A program made the translations under genes and the position numbers. Source: an uncultured Prevotellaceae bacterium (GTDB taxonomy: Bacteria; Bacteroidota; Bacteroidia; Bacteroidales; Bacteroidaceae). From it: 64,000 nucleotides of DNA. The stretch is from positions 27,804 through 91,803 of the forward strand of contig CAMVKN010000007.1 in the NCBI GenBank assembly GCA_947168045.1, in the 5' to 3' direction. The notes under the pieces were generated by a model, which was not told where the DNA came from, did not search any database, and worked only from the letters and a program-made list of their open reading frames with translations. How positions within the stretch are numbered: the stretch's first letter is position 1; each line of letters begins with the position of its first letter. Below are positions 7,997 to 16,469 of the stretch, in pieces.

Positions 7997-8776
7997 ATGA
8001 AAGATTTAAGGGAGAAGTATAATCCTGATGGCTCGCTGTTGAGAAATGCTCAGTTGAGGATGTTGGAAATACTGTGTGAATTTGATTCCATTTGCAGGAA
8101 ACACGAACTGCGTTATTGGCTCAGCGACGGGACACTGTTGGGAGCGGTCCGGCACAAAGGCTTTATCCCATGGGACGATGATGTCGATGTGATGATGCCC
8201 GTCAGCGATTATAAAAAGTTCTTGAAAATAGCCAGGAAAGAACTGCCTGAACATTTGTGTCTGCAAAACAGAAAAACAGAAAAGAACTTTATCAATAACT
8301 TTACAAAAATACGTGACAGGAAATCGTTTGTGCATGAGCAGCAGCACATGACGGGCAGATATGCTGAGCGAGGATTGTTTATTGATATTTTTCCGATGAG
8401 GAAGACATGCAGCTATTTTAACCAGCAGGCTGGAAAAATTCATTATCGTTGTTACATCCTGTCTATGCAGGACGAAAGACACCACAGAAAATCACTTCTT
8501 GTCTCGTGGATGTTATTCAATATCCTCATCCCCCTTCTCAATATGCTTACTCCTTTCTTTCGCGATGGAAAGGTCAGGCACAGCTATGGTGGATGCTTTT
8601 ATGAGGAATGGGACGAAGAGACAATCTTCCCATTGACTACCATCCAATTCGAAGAGAAGGAGTTCCTTTGTCCCCGCGACTGTGATACTTATTTGAAGGC
8701 ACAATACAATAATTACATGGAGATTCCCAAGAACATAGAACATCACATCAAAGAAGGTCAGATTGAGATATGGTGA
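7997..8776 (+). CDS. LicD family nucleotidyltransferase-like protein
   Basis: A 259-residue LicD-type protein. The hallmark YWLSDGTLLGAVRHKGFIPW lies at residues 40-59 and the acidic catalytic patch WDDDVDVMMP at 59-68, typical of the nucleotidyltransferase fold that transfers phosphocholine or another phospho-substituent from a CDP- or nucleotide-activated donor to glycans. The start is the ATG at 7997 (MKDLREKYNPDG); an in-frame TTG two codons upstream is unlikely. It follows the DUF6625-like gene by 42 nt on the same strand. Likely role: decoration of a surface polysaccharide. The decorating group is unknown, and no choline uptake or kinase genes are in the window. Confidence 0.92.
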   Translation: MKDLREKYNPDGSLLRNAQLRMLEILCEFDSICRKHELRYWLSDGTLLGAVRHKGFIPWDDDVDVMMPVSDYKKFLKIARKELPEHLCLQNRKTEKNFINNFTKIRDRKSFVHEQQHMTGRYAERGLFIDIFPMRKTCSYFNQQAGKIHYRCYILSMQDERHHRKSLLVSWMLFNILIPLLNMLTPFFRDGKVRHSYGGCFYEEWDEETIFPLTTIQFEEKEFLCPRDCDTYLKAQYNNYMEIPKNIEHHIKEGQIEIW

Positions 8777-9039
8777 GAGTATCTTCTCACGCCGTCACAA
8801 TACTATATAAGAAAACCAAATAAATGGCGCACTAAGTGCACTTATGAACTTTAACTGGTTGACCTGCATGCCGTTGGCAGGTGTACCAATTCTTTTTTCG
8901 TGCACCTGATGGTGCACCAAGTGCACCAGGAACGCCACTCCAAAGCCCCCTCCCTTCTGTCCCCAAGGGGCTACTATAGACCCTACCCCTAATAGCAAAA
9001 CTATAGAAGCCCTCTCGGGGGCATAGAGGGGCTTTATTG
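8777..9039. other. Gene-free spacer rich in GTGCAC palindromes
   Basis: No coding frame is supported. The motif GTGCAC or GGTGCACC recurs (taagtgcactta, cgtgcacctgatggtgcacc), and the GC-rich hairpin agccctctcgggggcatagagggg followed by TTTATT near 9010-9037 could end the licD transcript. It is followed by a 42-bp repeat array. Confidence 0.6.
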
Positions 9040-9187
9040 CAATAACTCCATGAGATAATTCCGTAAAGTGCCGAGTTATTGGATTATCTCATGGAGATAA
9101 TTCCGTAAAGTGCCGACTTATTGGATTATTTCATGGAGATAATTTCGTAAAGTGCCGACTTATTGGTAAATTCTCTAGAGAATTTAT
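9040..9187 (+). repeat. 42-bp phased repeat array, locus 1
   Basis: Three copies of a 42-bp unit start GAGATAATT at 9052, 9094 and 9136, with the core ATGGAGATAATTYCGTAAAGTGCCG, read as two overlapping pieces of 20 or fewer bases. TAAAGTG boxes lie at 9064, 9106 and 9148. Within the unit, ATTATCTC-ATG-GAGATAAT is a perfect inverted repeat. The array ends in the palindrome TTCTCTAGAGAA (9171-9182). The same core, period and palindrome recur at 63,359-63,555. Confidence 0.9.
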
Positions 9188-9437
9188 CGAAAAGGAGCCT
9201 CCCCCTTCTGCCCCCGAAGGGGGGCTTTTGGGGCTTTTTGGGCTTTTGTGCCTCAGGTGCACCATCTGGTGCTCTATCTGAGCCATTGGTGCACCTGTCA
9301 ACGACTTGCAAGCCTGACGCTTAGGTGTCAAAGGTGCACTTAGTGCGGCAGTTTTTTGTTTCCCATATTCGCGTGCACGCGTGTAAACATACATAAATGT
9401 AGGACACCATAGACATGCTGTCACCAGGCATGTCGTG
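9188..9437. other. Gene-free spacer with GTGCAC motifs and C/G-rich palindromes
   Basis: It contains cccccgaaggggggc, a palindrome, followed by repeated ggggctttttgggctttt, and further GTGCAC sites near 9259, 9290 and 9332 plus cgcgtgcacgcgtg near 9370. No gene is supported. It lies between the 42-bp array and the 3' end of the minus-strand operon B. Confidence 0.5.
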
Positions 9438-10280
9438 TTATGAAAAAAGAGACTTGACGCGGCGCATGCGCTCTTCACCGAAGATGCCCTTAAGATGGAT
9501 CTTCGCCAGGGCTGTGTAGTATTTCATGCCAGTAGGCTTGCGCCTGTCGCCCTTTATGCACCATGCCTCCCTGTTGATGTCGAACATTTCGGGCAGCACG
9601 AGCAGATGTCCTTCCTTCTTATATTTATAGGCCAAAGGTGTGATGATGGCCTGGTCGTGGCGGTGGTAGCCTGAGAAGAAGGGGTACTGGTGGTCCTTCT
9701 CGTCGTCGGTGGGGTCGCACACGAGTTCGGGATGGGACAGGGTAATGTCGAGCCATTCCTTGATGAAGGCATTCTGTCTGCCACGGCAGAAGAGGGCGCC
9801 GCCCCAAATCTTGCCGAAGTCGAGGAACTGGTCGGTGTGCAGCCTGTCCTTGAAATAGTCAATGGTGGCCTTCTTGGCCCAGTGCTTGATGGCTGACGAC
9901 GACTGCCCGTAGGGCTGCTGCCACAGGGACACATGGGGCTGATACTGGAAGCAGAGGGTGTCGTAACGGGCTAAATGTGAGAAGTAGGTGTCCCACTCGT
10001 TGCTGTCGTGCACCTTGCACCCGCTGTCGAGGTAGCACACCATGTCGCCGTCGTCGCTGTTCTGCAGGGTGTGCCAGATGATGTATGGCTTCCAGGCCCA
10101 GTAGCCGCCACCACGAGCGTGCTTCATCAGCGGCGAGCGGAGGACCTCGGGCGGGAGGTCTTTCTCGGTGTAGCCGATGACCTTGTCGAAGACGTGCATG
10201 TAGCGCGCCTCGGTGGTGAGCAGCGTCAGCGAGTGGCGCAGCGGCCGGTTGGCGTAGGCTATGAGGATGCGTTTAGTCAT
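9438..10280 (-). CDS. Putative sugar transferase of a surface glycan locus
   Basis: A 280-residue protein beginning MTKRILIAYANRPLRHSLTL. Recognisable blocks are GGGYWAWKPYIIWHTL at about 57-72, DMVCYLDSGC, which resembles a DxD-containing GT-A strand, WGGALFCRG, and YHRHDQAIITPLAYKY. This pattern occurs in poorly characterised glycosyltransferase-like proteins of Bacteroidetes and other bacteria; I cannot name the family with certainty. Its ATG overlaps the last 8 nt of the ABC ATPase gene, indicating translational coupling, so it is the last gene of operon B. Inferred role: glycosyl transfer linked to the exported polysaccharide. Confidence 0.78.
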   Translation of the reverse strand: MTKRILIAYANRPLRHSLTLLTTEARYMHVFDKVIGYTEKDLPPEVLRSPLMKHARGGGYWAWKPYIIWHTLQNSDDGDMVCYLDSGCKVHDSNEWDTYFSHLARYDTLCFQYQPHVSLWQQPYGQSSSAIKHWAKKATIDYFKDRLHTDQFLDFGKIWGGALFCRGRQNAFIKEWLDITLSHPELVCDPTDDEKDHQYPFFSGYHRHDQAIITPLAYKYKKEGHLLVLPEMFDINREAWCIKGDRRKPTGMKYYTALAKIHLKGIFGEERMRRVKSLFS

Positions 10281-11538
10281 ATTCCAGTCCCATAAGTCCC
10301 ATGTCGTGCTGGTTGATGGCAAAGCCGAAGTCCTCCTGATAGCCCTCGCAGTCGAAGGTGCAGCAGTCGGGCGCCTTGAGCTGCCACTCCACCATTGGGT
10401 GGTGCAACATCACGTCGGCATATAGAATACCGCGTGTCATGATTTTCGGCAGGTGAATTGTCTTCTTGATGGTAAAGTCGCCAGGGGGGAAGTCGGTGAT
10501 AATGCCCTTGTAGTGGCCGGCAGCCAGGGTCATCATGGGGACATTGTCCTTGCTCTTGAAGATAATCATGAGGTCGGTCTTCAGGGGGACGTCGGTATGC
10601 CCCTTCAGCTCTACTTCCATGGTGGTCTGGTGGCTCTGGATGACAGAATAGGTCTTGTCGGTCCCGTTGATGCGGATGTCGGTAATCTTCAGGCCTGGCT
10701 TGGTCCACTTGATGCGGTCCTTGATGAGGCTCACCTCGTCGGTCTTGTCCTCGTTGAGGTAGAAGTCGATGCTGTCCTGTATGCTGCCCGAGAAGACGCT
10801 CCGTCCGTTCTGCAGCACAAGGCCCTTGGTGCACAGGCTCTTCACGGCGGCCATGTTGTGGCTGACGAAGAGCACGGTACGGCCTTCGCCCTTTGACACG
10901 TCCTGCATCTTGCCAACGGCCTTCTTTTGGAATTCAGCGTCGCCAACAGCCAGCACCTCGTCTACGACCAGGATCTCGGGCTCCAGATGGGCAGCGACGG
11001 AGAAGCCCAGGCGCACCATCATTCCAGACGAATAGCGCTTGACGGGGGTATCAATGAATTTGGCTATGCCGGCAAAGTCGACTATCTCGTCCAGCTTGCG
11101 GGTGATTTCTTCCTTGGTCATGCCCATGATGGAGCCGTTCATGTAGATGTTCTCGCGTCCGGTCATCTCGGGGTGGAACCCGGTGCCCACTTCGAGAAGC
11201 GACGCGATGCGCCCCCGAGCTCGGATGGTGCCGGTGGTGGGCGACGTCACCCTTGACAGGACCTTCAGCAGTGTTGACTTGCCAGCTCCGTTCTTGCCGA
11301 TGATGCCCAGCACATCGCCCTGGTAGACCTTGAAGTCGATGTCCTTCAGGGCCCACACAAACTGGCTGTTGGCCTTCTTGGTGCGGTCGTTCTCTTCGCC
11401 AACCTTCAGGAAGGGGTCTTCCTTGCCGCGAATCTTGGCCCACCAACGGTTGAGGTCCTGGCTCAGCGTGCCGGTGCTGATGACACCCAGGCGGTATTGC
11501 TTGCCGATATGGTTGAATTCTATTGCTACGTCTTTCAT
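10273..11538 (-). CDS. Polysaccharide ABC exporter ATPase (Wzt/TagH type)
   Basis: A 421-residue ATP-binding subunit. Residues 1-240 form the ABC domain with Walker A IIGKNGAGKSTLL, the signature YSSGMMVRLG and Walker B ILVVDEVLAVGD, followed by the H-loop VSHN. Residues 270-421 form an extra beta-rich domain resembling the Wzt C-terminal carbohydrate-recognition domain, which in O9a/O8-type systems binds the capped glycan end. Start chosen at MKDVAIEFNHIG; five upstream in-frame residues derive from repeat sequence. It partners with the permease gene 38 nt upstream. It powers export of a lipid-linked glycan across the inner membrane. Confidence 0.95.
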   Translation of the reverse strand: MKDVAIEFNHIGKQYRLGVISTGTLSQDLNRWWAKIRGKEDPFLKVGEENDRTKKANSQFVWALKDIDFKVYQGDVLGIIGKNGAGKSTLLKVLSRVTSPTTGTIRARGRIASLLEVGTGFHPEMTGRENIYMNGSIMGMTKEEITRKLDEIVDFAGIAKFIDTPVKRYSSGMMVRLGFSVAAHLEPEILVVDEVLAVGDAEFQKKAVGKMQDVSKGEGRTVLFVSHNMAAVKSLCTKGLVLQNGRSVFSGSIQDSIDFYLNEDKTDEVSLIKDRIKWTKPGLKITDIRINGTDKTYSVIQSHQTTMEVELKGHTDVPLKTDLMIIFKSKDNVPMMTLAAGHYKGIITDFPPGDFTIKKTIHLPKIMTRGILYADVMLHHPMVEWQLKAPDCCTFDCEGYQEDFGFAINQHDMGLMGLEYD

Positions 11539-11576
11539 AATGCTAAATCTCAATTCTCAAATCTCAATTCTCAACT
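11539..11576. repeat. Heptamer repeat (AAATCTC/AATTCTC family)
   Basis: Five period-7 units fill the whole spacer between the ABC ATPase start and the permease stop. Confidence 0.85.
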
Positions 11577-12431
11577 CTAAATCACGTCCATGAAGCTGCG
11601 CTGCACCTTGTTGAAGGTGATCATGCCTAAAGTCAGTATGACTGCGGTGAATGCTAACGAATAGAGGAAGTATGACCACTCGAATGTTCCCTGCCCGAGG
11701 AAGCCAAGCTTGAACACCTCGATGATGCTGGTCAGGGGGTTGATGACGATGGCCCACACATAGTCGGGGTAGTTGTTCTTGAGGACGGAGAGGGGATAGA
11801 TGACGGGGGTGATATACATCCACAGCTGGACGCCGAAGGAGATGAGGAAGCGGAAGTCGCGATACTTAGTGGTCAGCGACGAGATGAGCAGTCCGAAGCC
11901 GAGGCCAAGGCCTGCCAGCATCAGGACAAGCAGCGGAAGCAGCAGGGCGTATGGGGTAATCTGTGGGGCCACGCCCTGGCAGACATAGATGATGTAGATG
12001 GCTATGAAGAGGGCGAACTGTATGGCCATTTTCAGCAGGCTTGACAGGGCGATGGAGAGGGGCACCACCAGACGTGGGAAGTACACCTTGCCAAAGATGT
12101 GCTGGTTGGCATTGAAGGTCTCAGAACAGCGGGTGAGACACTCTGAGAAGTAGTTCCAGCACAGGATGCCTGCCATGTAGAACAGGGGCTGGGGCAGACC
12201 GTCGGTGGGGATGCCGGCGATGCCGCCAAACACAAACATGAACATGATGGTGGTCAGCAGTGGCTGGATGACGTACCAGACAGGCCCTAAGATGGTCTGT
12301 TTGTAGAGGGTGACGATGTCGCGCTTGACGTACATCATTAACAAGTCGCGATACCTCCATACTTCATGCAGGTCAAGACTCAGCAGCTTCGATTTCGGTG
12401 TGATGACAATGTCCCAATCGTTATTTTCCAT
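11577..12431 (-). CDS. Polysaccharide ABC exporter permease (Wzm type)
   Basis: A 284-residue ABC-2 type integral membrane protein with about six hydrophobic segments. An amphipathic N-terminus (WRYRDLLMMYVKRDIVTLYK) precedes the first membrane helix LLTTIMFMFVFGG. The motif YKQTILGPVWYVIQPLL is characteristic of polysaccharide and polyol-phosphate export permeases (RfbA/TagG/KpsM group). The C-terminal NPLTSIIEVFKLGFLGQG is also typical. It forms the transmembrane channel with the downstream ATPase. No wzx flippase was found in the window, so this exporter is the visible route across the inner membrane. Confidence 0.95.
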   Translation of the reverse strand: MENNDWDIVITPKSKLLSLDLHEVWRYRDLLMMYVKRDIVTLYKQTILGPVWYVIQPLLTTIMFMFVFGGIAGIPTDGLPQPLFYMAGILCWNYFSECLTRCSETFNANQHIFGKVYFPRLVVPLSIALSSLLKMAIQFALFIAIYIIYVCQGVAPQITPYALLLPLLVLMLAGLGLGFGLLISSLTTKYRDFRFLISFGVQLWMYITPVIYPLSVLKNNYPDYVWAIVINPLTSIIEVFKLGFLGQGTFEWSYFLYSLAFTAVILTLGMITFNKVQRSFMDVI

Positions 12432-12437
12432 ATTGTG

Positions 12438-12641
12438 GTGTGGTTTAAGATTTGAAATTTGAGGTTTGAGATTTGAGGTTTGAGATTTGAGGTTTCTTCG
12501 ACGAGCGAAGCGGCAGAGCCGAGCGGAGATTTGAGGTTTGAGATTTGCATGGCAGTATCTGTCTGAGCGGACACTCCCAGGCGGATGATAGTCAGCAGGA
12601 CAGAAGCAAGTCTAAACATAAATCTCAAATCTCAATTCTCA
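12438..12641. repeat. Composite intergenic repeat, second copy
   Basis: Period-7 arrays (GATTTGA/GGTTTGA, about 12,447-12,496) abut the GC-rich core ttcttcgacgagcgaagcgg (continuing cagagccgagcggag) at about 12,493-12,530. After about 75 unique bases another heptamer run follows (12,617-12,641). The layout matches the element at 1672-1846 in the same orientation. Confidence 0.8.
12547..12619 (-). pseudogene. Signal-peptide-like gene fragment inside repeat
   Basis: On the minus strand an ATG at 12,619 opens MFRLASVLLTIIRLGVSAQ, which looks like a complete secretion signal ending in SAQ. After about 24 residues the frame runs into the repeat and continues only as repeat translation. It may be the remnant of a secreted-protein gene truncated by the repeat, or chance; no homologue is identifiable. 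Confidence 0.35.
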
Positions 12642-13831
12642 ACGGTATGCGTGGTGTGGTGGAACTCCTTGTCCTTCAGACGGACGTGCACCACGTTCTT
12701 GGCCATGGTCCAGGCCATGCGGGGCACCAGCAGGGCATGGCGCATTGCCGCTATGCGGAGCCGTCCGGGAATGGCGATGAAGATGGCCAGGCACTCAGCG
12801 GCCAACAGCAGCCACCAGCGCAGGGGCGACAGGTAGGGGGCGAGTGCGGGGATGAATGAGAGCACGGTGAAGACGACTGCCAATGGCGGGGTGAACAGCA
12901 GCAGCAGTGAGCGGGGAATGAGGGCTTGCTGCAGGGTCTTGTCCACATAGTTCACATTGCCTTTCAGCAGGGCAGCGGGCAAATGGCGGAGCATCATCAG
13001 CAACGTCTGCACCTGACCGGTAATCCAGCGCTGGCGCTGGCGCTGGAAGTTCTCGCTGCTGCTCACCTTCTCGTCGTAGACCATGATGTCGTCGACATAG
13101 TGTATGCCTACGCGTTGCAAGGCCAGCAGACCGTCCAGCTCGCGGTCCTCAACGGCTGAGTGTAACTCCTTGACATCCTGGCTGAACAGGTCATGGTCGA
13201 AGCACATGCCCGAGCCGATGAGTACGGCCGAGAGGCCCACACGGCTGTGTCCACGCCGGAACAGGCTGTTGTTAATCTCTTCGCTCACACCATCGAGCGT
13301 GGAAATGCCGTTGTTGCTGTTCTTTGCCGTGCGGTGGCACTGGATGGCACGGTGCCCTTCGTGGCAGACATCATTCAGACGGCGCAGGAAGTCGGGCTCT
13401 ACCACGTTGTCAGCGTCCAGTATCACCACTTTGCACTTCTCCTTGTTCGTCCCCCATGTCTCGTTTTCCATGGCGAACTGCAGGGCCTTGGCCTTGCTGC
13501 TCTTGTCAAAGTGGGGAACCAGCACGTTGGCACCAAGGGCTGACAGCTGCTCGTTGGTGGACGCTTCCATGTGGTCGGAAATGACCGCTACGTGGAAATG
13601 CTCTTTCGGGTAGTCTTGCTGCATGACCGACTGCACCGACCCTGTGATGACTTTGTCCTCCTTGTAGGCAGGAAAGAGCACCAGGAAGGAGTGGTGTTCG
13701 TCATGCTCCTCTTTCTTCTTCGCCCGCCCAGAAAACATGCTGGCAAGTGCAAAAAACAGGATGTACAGCGTAGAGGCTGCCAGTGGAATCCATAGCAGCC
13801 AGTCGACAATTTGTAATAATGTGTGTCCCAT
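12632..13831 (-). CDS. Membrane GT2 synthase with processive-type motifs
   Basis: A 399-residue membrane glycosyltransferase. TM1 is at about 10-33, the GT-A domain at about 48-270, and two or three TM helices follow. All four motifs of processive GT2 enzymes (cellulose/hyaluronan synthase type) are visible: AYKEDK, DAD at 139-141, ED at 228-229 and QRQRW at 265-269, here in the form NFQRQRQRW. It should polymerise or add sugars at the inner membrane. It begins immediately after the stop codon of its paralogue (TGA then ATG with no gap), implying coupled translation in a 1:1 pair. Substrate unknown. Confidence 0.93.
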   Translation of the reverse strand: MGHTLLQIVDWLLWIPLAASTLYILFFALASMFSGRAKKKEEHDEHHSFLVLFPAYKEDKVITGSVQSVMQQDYPKEHFHVAVISDHMEASTNEQLSALGANVLVPHFDKSSKAKALQFAMENETWGTNKEKCKVVILDADNVVEPDFLRRLNDVCHEGHRAIQCHRTAKNSNNGISTLDGVSEEINNSLFRRGHSRVGLSAVLIGSGMCFDHDLFSQDVKELHSAVEDRELDGLLALQRVGIHYVDDIMVYDEKVSSSENFQRQRQRWITGQVQTLLMMLRHLPAALLKGNVNYVDKTLQQALIPRSLLLLFTPPLAVVFTVLSFIPALAPYLSPLRWWLLLAAECLAIFIAIPGRLRIAAMRHALLVPRMAWTMAKNVVHVRLKDKEFHHTTHTVEN

Positions 13832-15052
13832 TCAGTATTTCTTTCTTTTCTTTTTCTTTATCTTGAGCCCCTTTAGCCAGTTCGTCGCTCCCACCACTCG
13901 GTCGGTGGCCTCGTTGGTGCTGGCGGTGAAGATGTTGGCCACGCCGCCCAGGGCAATCACGGGGGCGAGGAGGAAGTCGCGGTTCCAGTTCTTGTCAACC
14001 AGATAGTCGGGGGTGGCTACTGCGAAGGCAAACAGTATCAAGGCTCCGGCCACCCACCACTTGATGACCAGCGACCAATAGATGAATGGCAGTATGACGC
14101 TCATGACGGCAATGATGGAGATGAGGACGGTGCGGGGGATGAGCATCCACTGGATAATCTTGTCGGCATGGTCGTAGCGGCGGTTGAGGATGGCACCGGG
14201 CAGGAACCGCAGGTTGCTGACCAGCGAGTGAATCTGGGCGCGGAACCAGTGGCCGCGCCGACTGTTGAACTCCTTCACGGTGCGTGTCTTCTCGTTATAT
14301 ACAAAGATGTTGTCGAAATAGTCAACATAGATGATGTCACGCATCAGCAGACCGTCAAGGGGCTTCTCCACATCATTGGTGGAACCAATCTTCATGATGT
14401 TGGCCTTAAACCACTGGAAGTCGAAGATGCAGCCCGAGCTGCACAGTGCTGCCGTCAACCCCATGGCTTGATGGCCACGGCGGAACACGGAGTTGTTGAT
14501 TTCTTCAAAGATGTTGTCCAGACGCGCTATTGGGGTGTCGCGGTTTGCGGCCAGAAGGTGTACCTGGATGGCCTTGGTGCCGGAAGAGGAGTAGGCATCA
14601 TTCACCTCGTTGAGGAAATCGGGCTTGACGATGTTGCCAGCGTCAAGAATGATGACGGCGTCGTAAATCTTGAACTTCGGGAGGTTGAAGATAGCGTACT
14701 GCAGAGCCTTTGCCTTGCTGCTCTTGTCAAAGTTGGGCGTCAGCAGGGTGATGGGCAGCTGCGCCAGCTGCATGTTCGTCAGGTCGGTCTCGTGGTCGCT
14801 GATGACCACAACGTCGAACAGGCGCTGTGGATAGGTCTGGCCCAGAACTGACCGGACTGTGGCCAGGACAGACTGGCCTCGTTCGTGCGAGGCCACCATC
14901 ACGATGTAGCGGTGTTGCTCCTTGGCGCGCTTGGTCTCATTACGGCGCTTCAGCTGCGAGGCAATGGAGAATATGGTGAAGTAGAGGACAGTGAAGGCCA
15001 CTACCGCAAAGAGTAAACCATCAATAGTATATAGTATCCACCAGAAATTCAT
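13832..15052 (-). CDS. GT2 synthase paralogue with degenerate catalytic motifs
   Basis: A 406-residue protein collinear with the next gene: TM1 at about 10-33, shared NFDKSSKAKALQYA and EEINNSVFRRGH blocks, and C-terminal membrane helices. The key residues are changed. DAD is DAG at 137-139, the ED motif is lost (DVEKPLDG), and QxxRW has become NSRRGHW at 263-269. It is therefore probably inactive as a transferase and may be a structural or regulatory partner of the intact paralogue. It ends in a lysine-rich tail (KKKKRKKY). First gene of operon B, with a -7 element at 15,102-15,110. Confidence 0.9.
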   Translation of the reverse strand: MNFWWILYTIDGLLFAVVAFTVLYFTIFSIASQLKRRNETKRAKEQHRYIVMVASHERGQSVLATVRSVLGQTYPQRLFDVVVISDHETDLTNMQLAQLPITLLTPNFDKSSKAKALQYAIFNLPKFKIYDAVIILDAGNIVKPDFLNEVNDAYSSSGTKAIQVHLLAANRDTPIARLDNIFEEINNSVFRRGHQAMGLTAALCSSGCIFDFQWFKANIMKIGSTNDVEKPLDGLLMRDIIYVDYFDNIFVYNEKTRTVKEFNSRRGHWFRAQIHSLVSNLRFLPGAILNRRYDHADKIIQWMLIPRTVLISIIAVMSVILPFIYWSLVIKWWVAGALILFAFAVATPDYLVDKNWNRDFLLAPVIALGGVANIFTASTNEATDRVVGATNWLKGLKIKKKKRKKY

Positions 15053-15101
15053 TTTTGACTCAGTCGTTGATTAGATGTCACGGCTTTTCACCAATAACGC
15101 T

Positions 15102-15110
15102 GCAAAGATA
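15102..15110 (-). promoter_or_regulatory. -7 element for operon B
   Basis: The minus strand reads TATCTTTGC, matching TAnnTTTG, about 50 nt before the ATG at 15,052. It lies in the 127-bp gap after the esterase gene, so operon B can be expressed independently of operon A. Confidence 0.65.
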
Positions 15111-15179
15111 GTATTTTTTTTCGATAATCATGCATGTTTTGATGACTTTTTCATTCCCTCTTTGTTCTATCGCACCTTT

Positions 15180-16463
15180 TTATTCAGGCCAGGAACTGAC
15201 CGGGATGTCGAATTGGTAGGCCCAGTTGTGCAGTGGGGATGGGGAAATGATAGAGTCGCCTTGCGAGTCGCGCAGGTTGCCACGGGGGCCGTGCTGATTG
15301 CCACTCTTCATGCGGTCGCCGTTGACGGCATAGCGGACACGGGCGTTTTCAGGCGATGATGAACAAGCGATGCGGATGCTGTTGCCTGTGATGGTGGCTG
15401 ACGTGGCTATGTCGCGGTTGGCGGGTGTGATGACTGAAAAGCCATAGTTGGAGGTTTTGTTCACCTGGATGGTGTCAAACACCAGGGGAGGGCGGGGGAC
15501 GCTGAAGTGGACGACAACGTCGCTGTCAGTATGTTCTGTTCCAATAGGAAGCAAGCCTGTGATGCGTGGTTGACGACGCATGATGGCCAGGGCGGAGAGG
15601 GCCTCCAGGCGGCCCATCTGCTGTTGGGACTTACCGTCGATGTGTACGACCTCGCGTACGACAGGGTAGGGGTATGTAGGACCGCTGGCCCAGAACAGTG
15701 TGTCGCTGAGTAGTAAGTCAACGAAGGTCTGTGGTACGAGCGTTTCACGGCTGTTGTGGCTCAGTGCCTGGAAATGTTCGGCACGAGTTAAGCTGTTGGC
15801 CTGGTAAACGATGATGCGTATGTCTTCTGTTTGGTGGGTGATGGCCTTGATGTCGCTATTGATGTCATGCTTGAACTGCAGCAGCAACTGCTTGTAGTCG
15901 GTGTCGGGATAGTCGGCTATGTCGCTCTCGCCCTGCATGAAGCAGACGGCTGGAACGTAGAAACGTCGGCATCCACCGTTGTTGGCTATGCGGCAGGCCT
16001 TGCTGATGTCGTCGAGGAAACGCTGATAGGGTGACGTGCCCCGGCTGAGGTGGGCAAGGGCGGTAGCTCCCTGGCCGCCGGGGAAGGTGCAGATGACAGT
16101 ATCGGCCCCCAGCTGATGCGACAGCGCCTCAGCCATGGTGTAGACGGAGAGCTCAAAGGAACGCTTGCGGTAGCGGAACAGACGTTTGAAGTACTGTTTG
16201 AGGGTGTTGCCGTCGAAGTAGCCGAACTTGTCGTCAATATTCTCAGTGACGATGCGCCCGTCGCTGCCCAGGCTGCTTAGGTCTGTGATGCGTTCCGCTT
16301 CTTCGCCGAGCGCCAGGCTCTGGCCATAGACAGGGATGCACACCACCACCTTTCCTTCAACATCGGTCTTTTGTTCGTTGATGATGATGTAGGTGGTGGC
16401 TCCAAGAAGAAGAAGGAGCACTGCCAGCCACCATTTCTTGGTAATCTTTATGTCGTGCCTCAT
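15180..16463 (-). CDS. SGNH/sialate-O-acetylesterase-like hydrolase
   Basis: A 427-residue protein with an N-terminal membrane anchor (WWLAVLLLLLGATTYIII) and an SGNH esterase fold. VYGQSLALG carries the nucleophile serine, FPGGQGAT and FMQGESD match the later blocks, and VVHIDGKSQ near residue 266 supplies the likely catalytic His. The remaining 150 residues look beta-rich. It should sit in the periplasm or on the inner membrane and remove O-acetyl groups from carbohydrate. As the last gene of operon A, 6 nt after a GT2 gene, it probably edits acetylation of the polysaccharide made by this locus. Substrate inferred from context only. Confidence 0.85.
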   Translation of the reverse strand: MRHDIKITKKWWLAVLLLLLGATTYIIINEQKTDVEGKVVVCIPVYGQSLALGEEAERITDLSSLGSDGRIVTENIDDKFGYFDGNTLKQYFKRLFRYRKRSFELSVYTMAEALSHQLGADTVICTFPGGQGATALAHLSRGTSPYQRFLDDISKACRIANNGGCRRFYVPAVCFMQGESDIADYPDTDYKQLLLQFKHDINSDIKAITHQTEDIRIIVYQANSLTRAEHFQALSHNSRETLVPQTFVDLLLSDTLFWASGPTYPYPVVREVVHIDGKSQQQMGRLEALSALAIMRRQPRITGLLPIGTEHTDSDVVVHFSVPRPPLVFDTIQVNKTSNYGFSVITPANRDIATSATITGNSIRIACSSSPENARVRYAVNGDRMKSGNQHGPRGNLRDSQGDSIISPSPLHNWAYQFDIPVSSWPE

Positions 16464-16469
16464 ACAACT

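Noticed and set aside
9040..9187. CRISPR-like interpretation of the 42-bp array
   Set aside because: The filler between cores is the same in every unit of the locus; only three copies exist and no cas gene is present.
8777..9437. Insertion sequence or transposase remnant
   Set aside because: No transposase-like translation and no terminal inverted repeats bracketing the region were seen.
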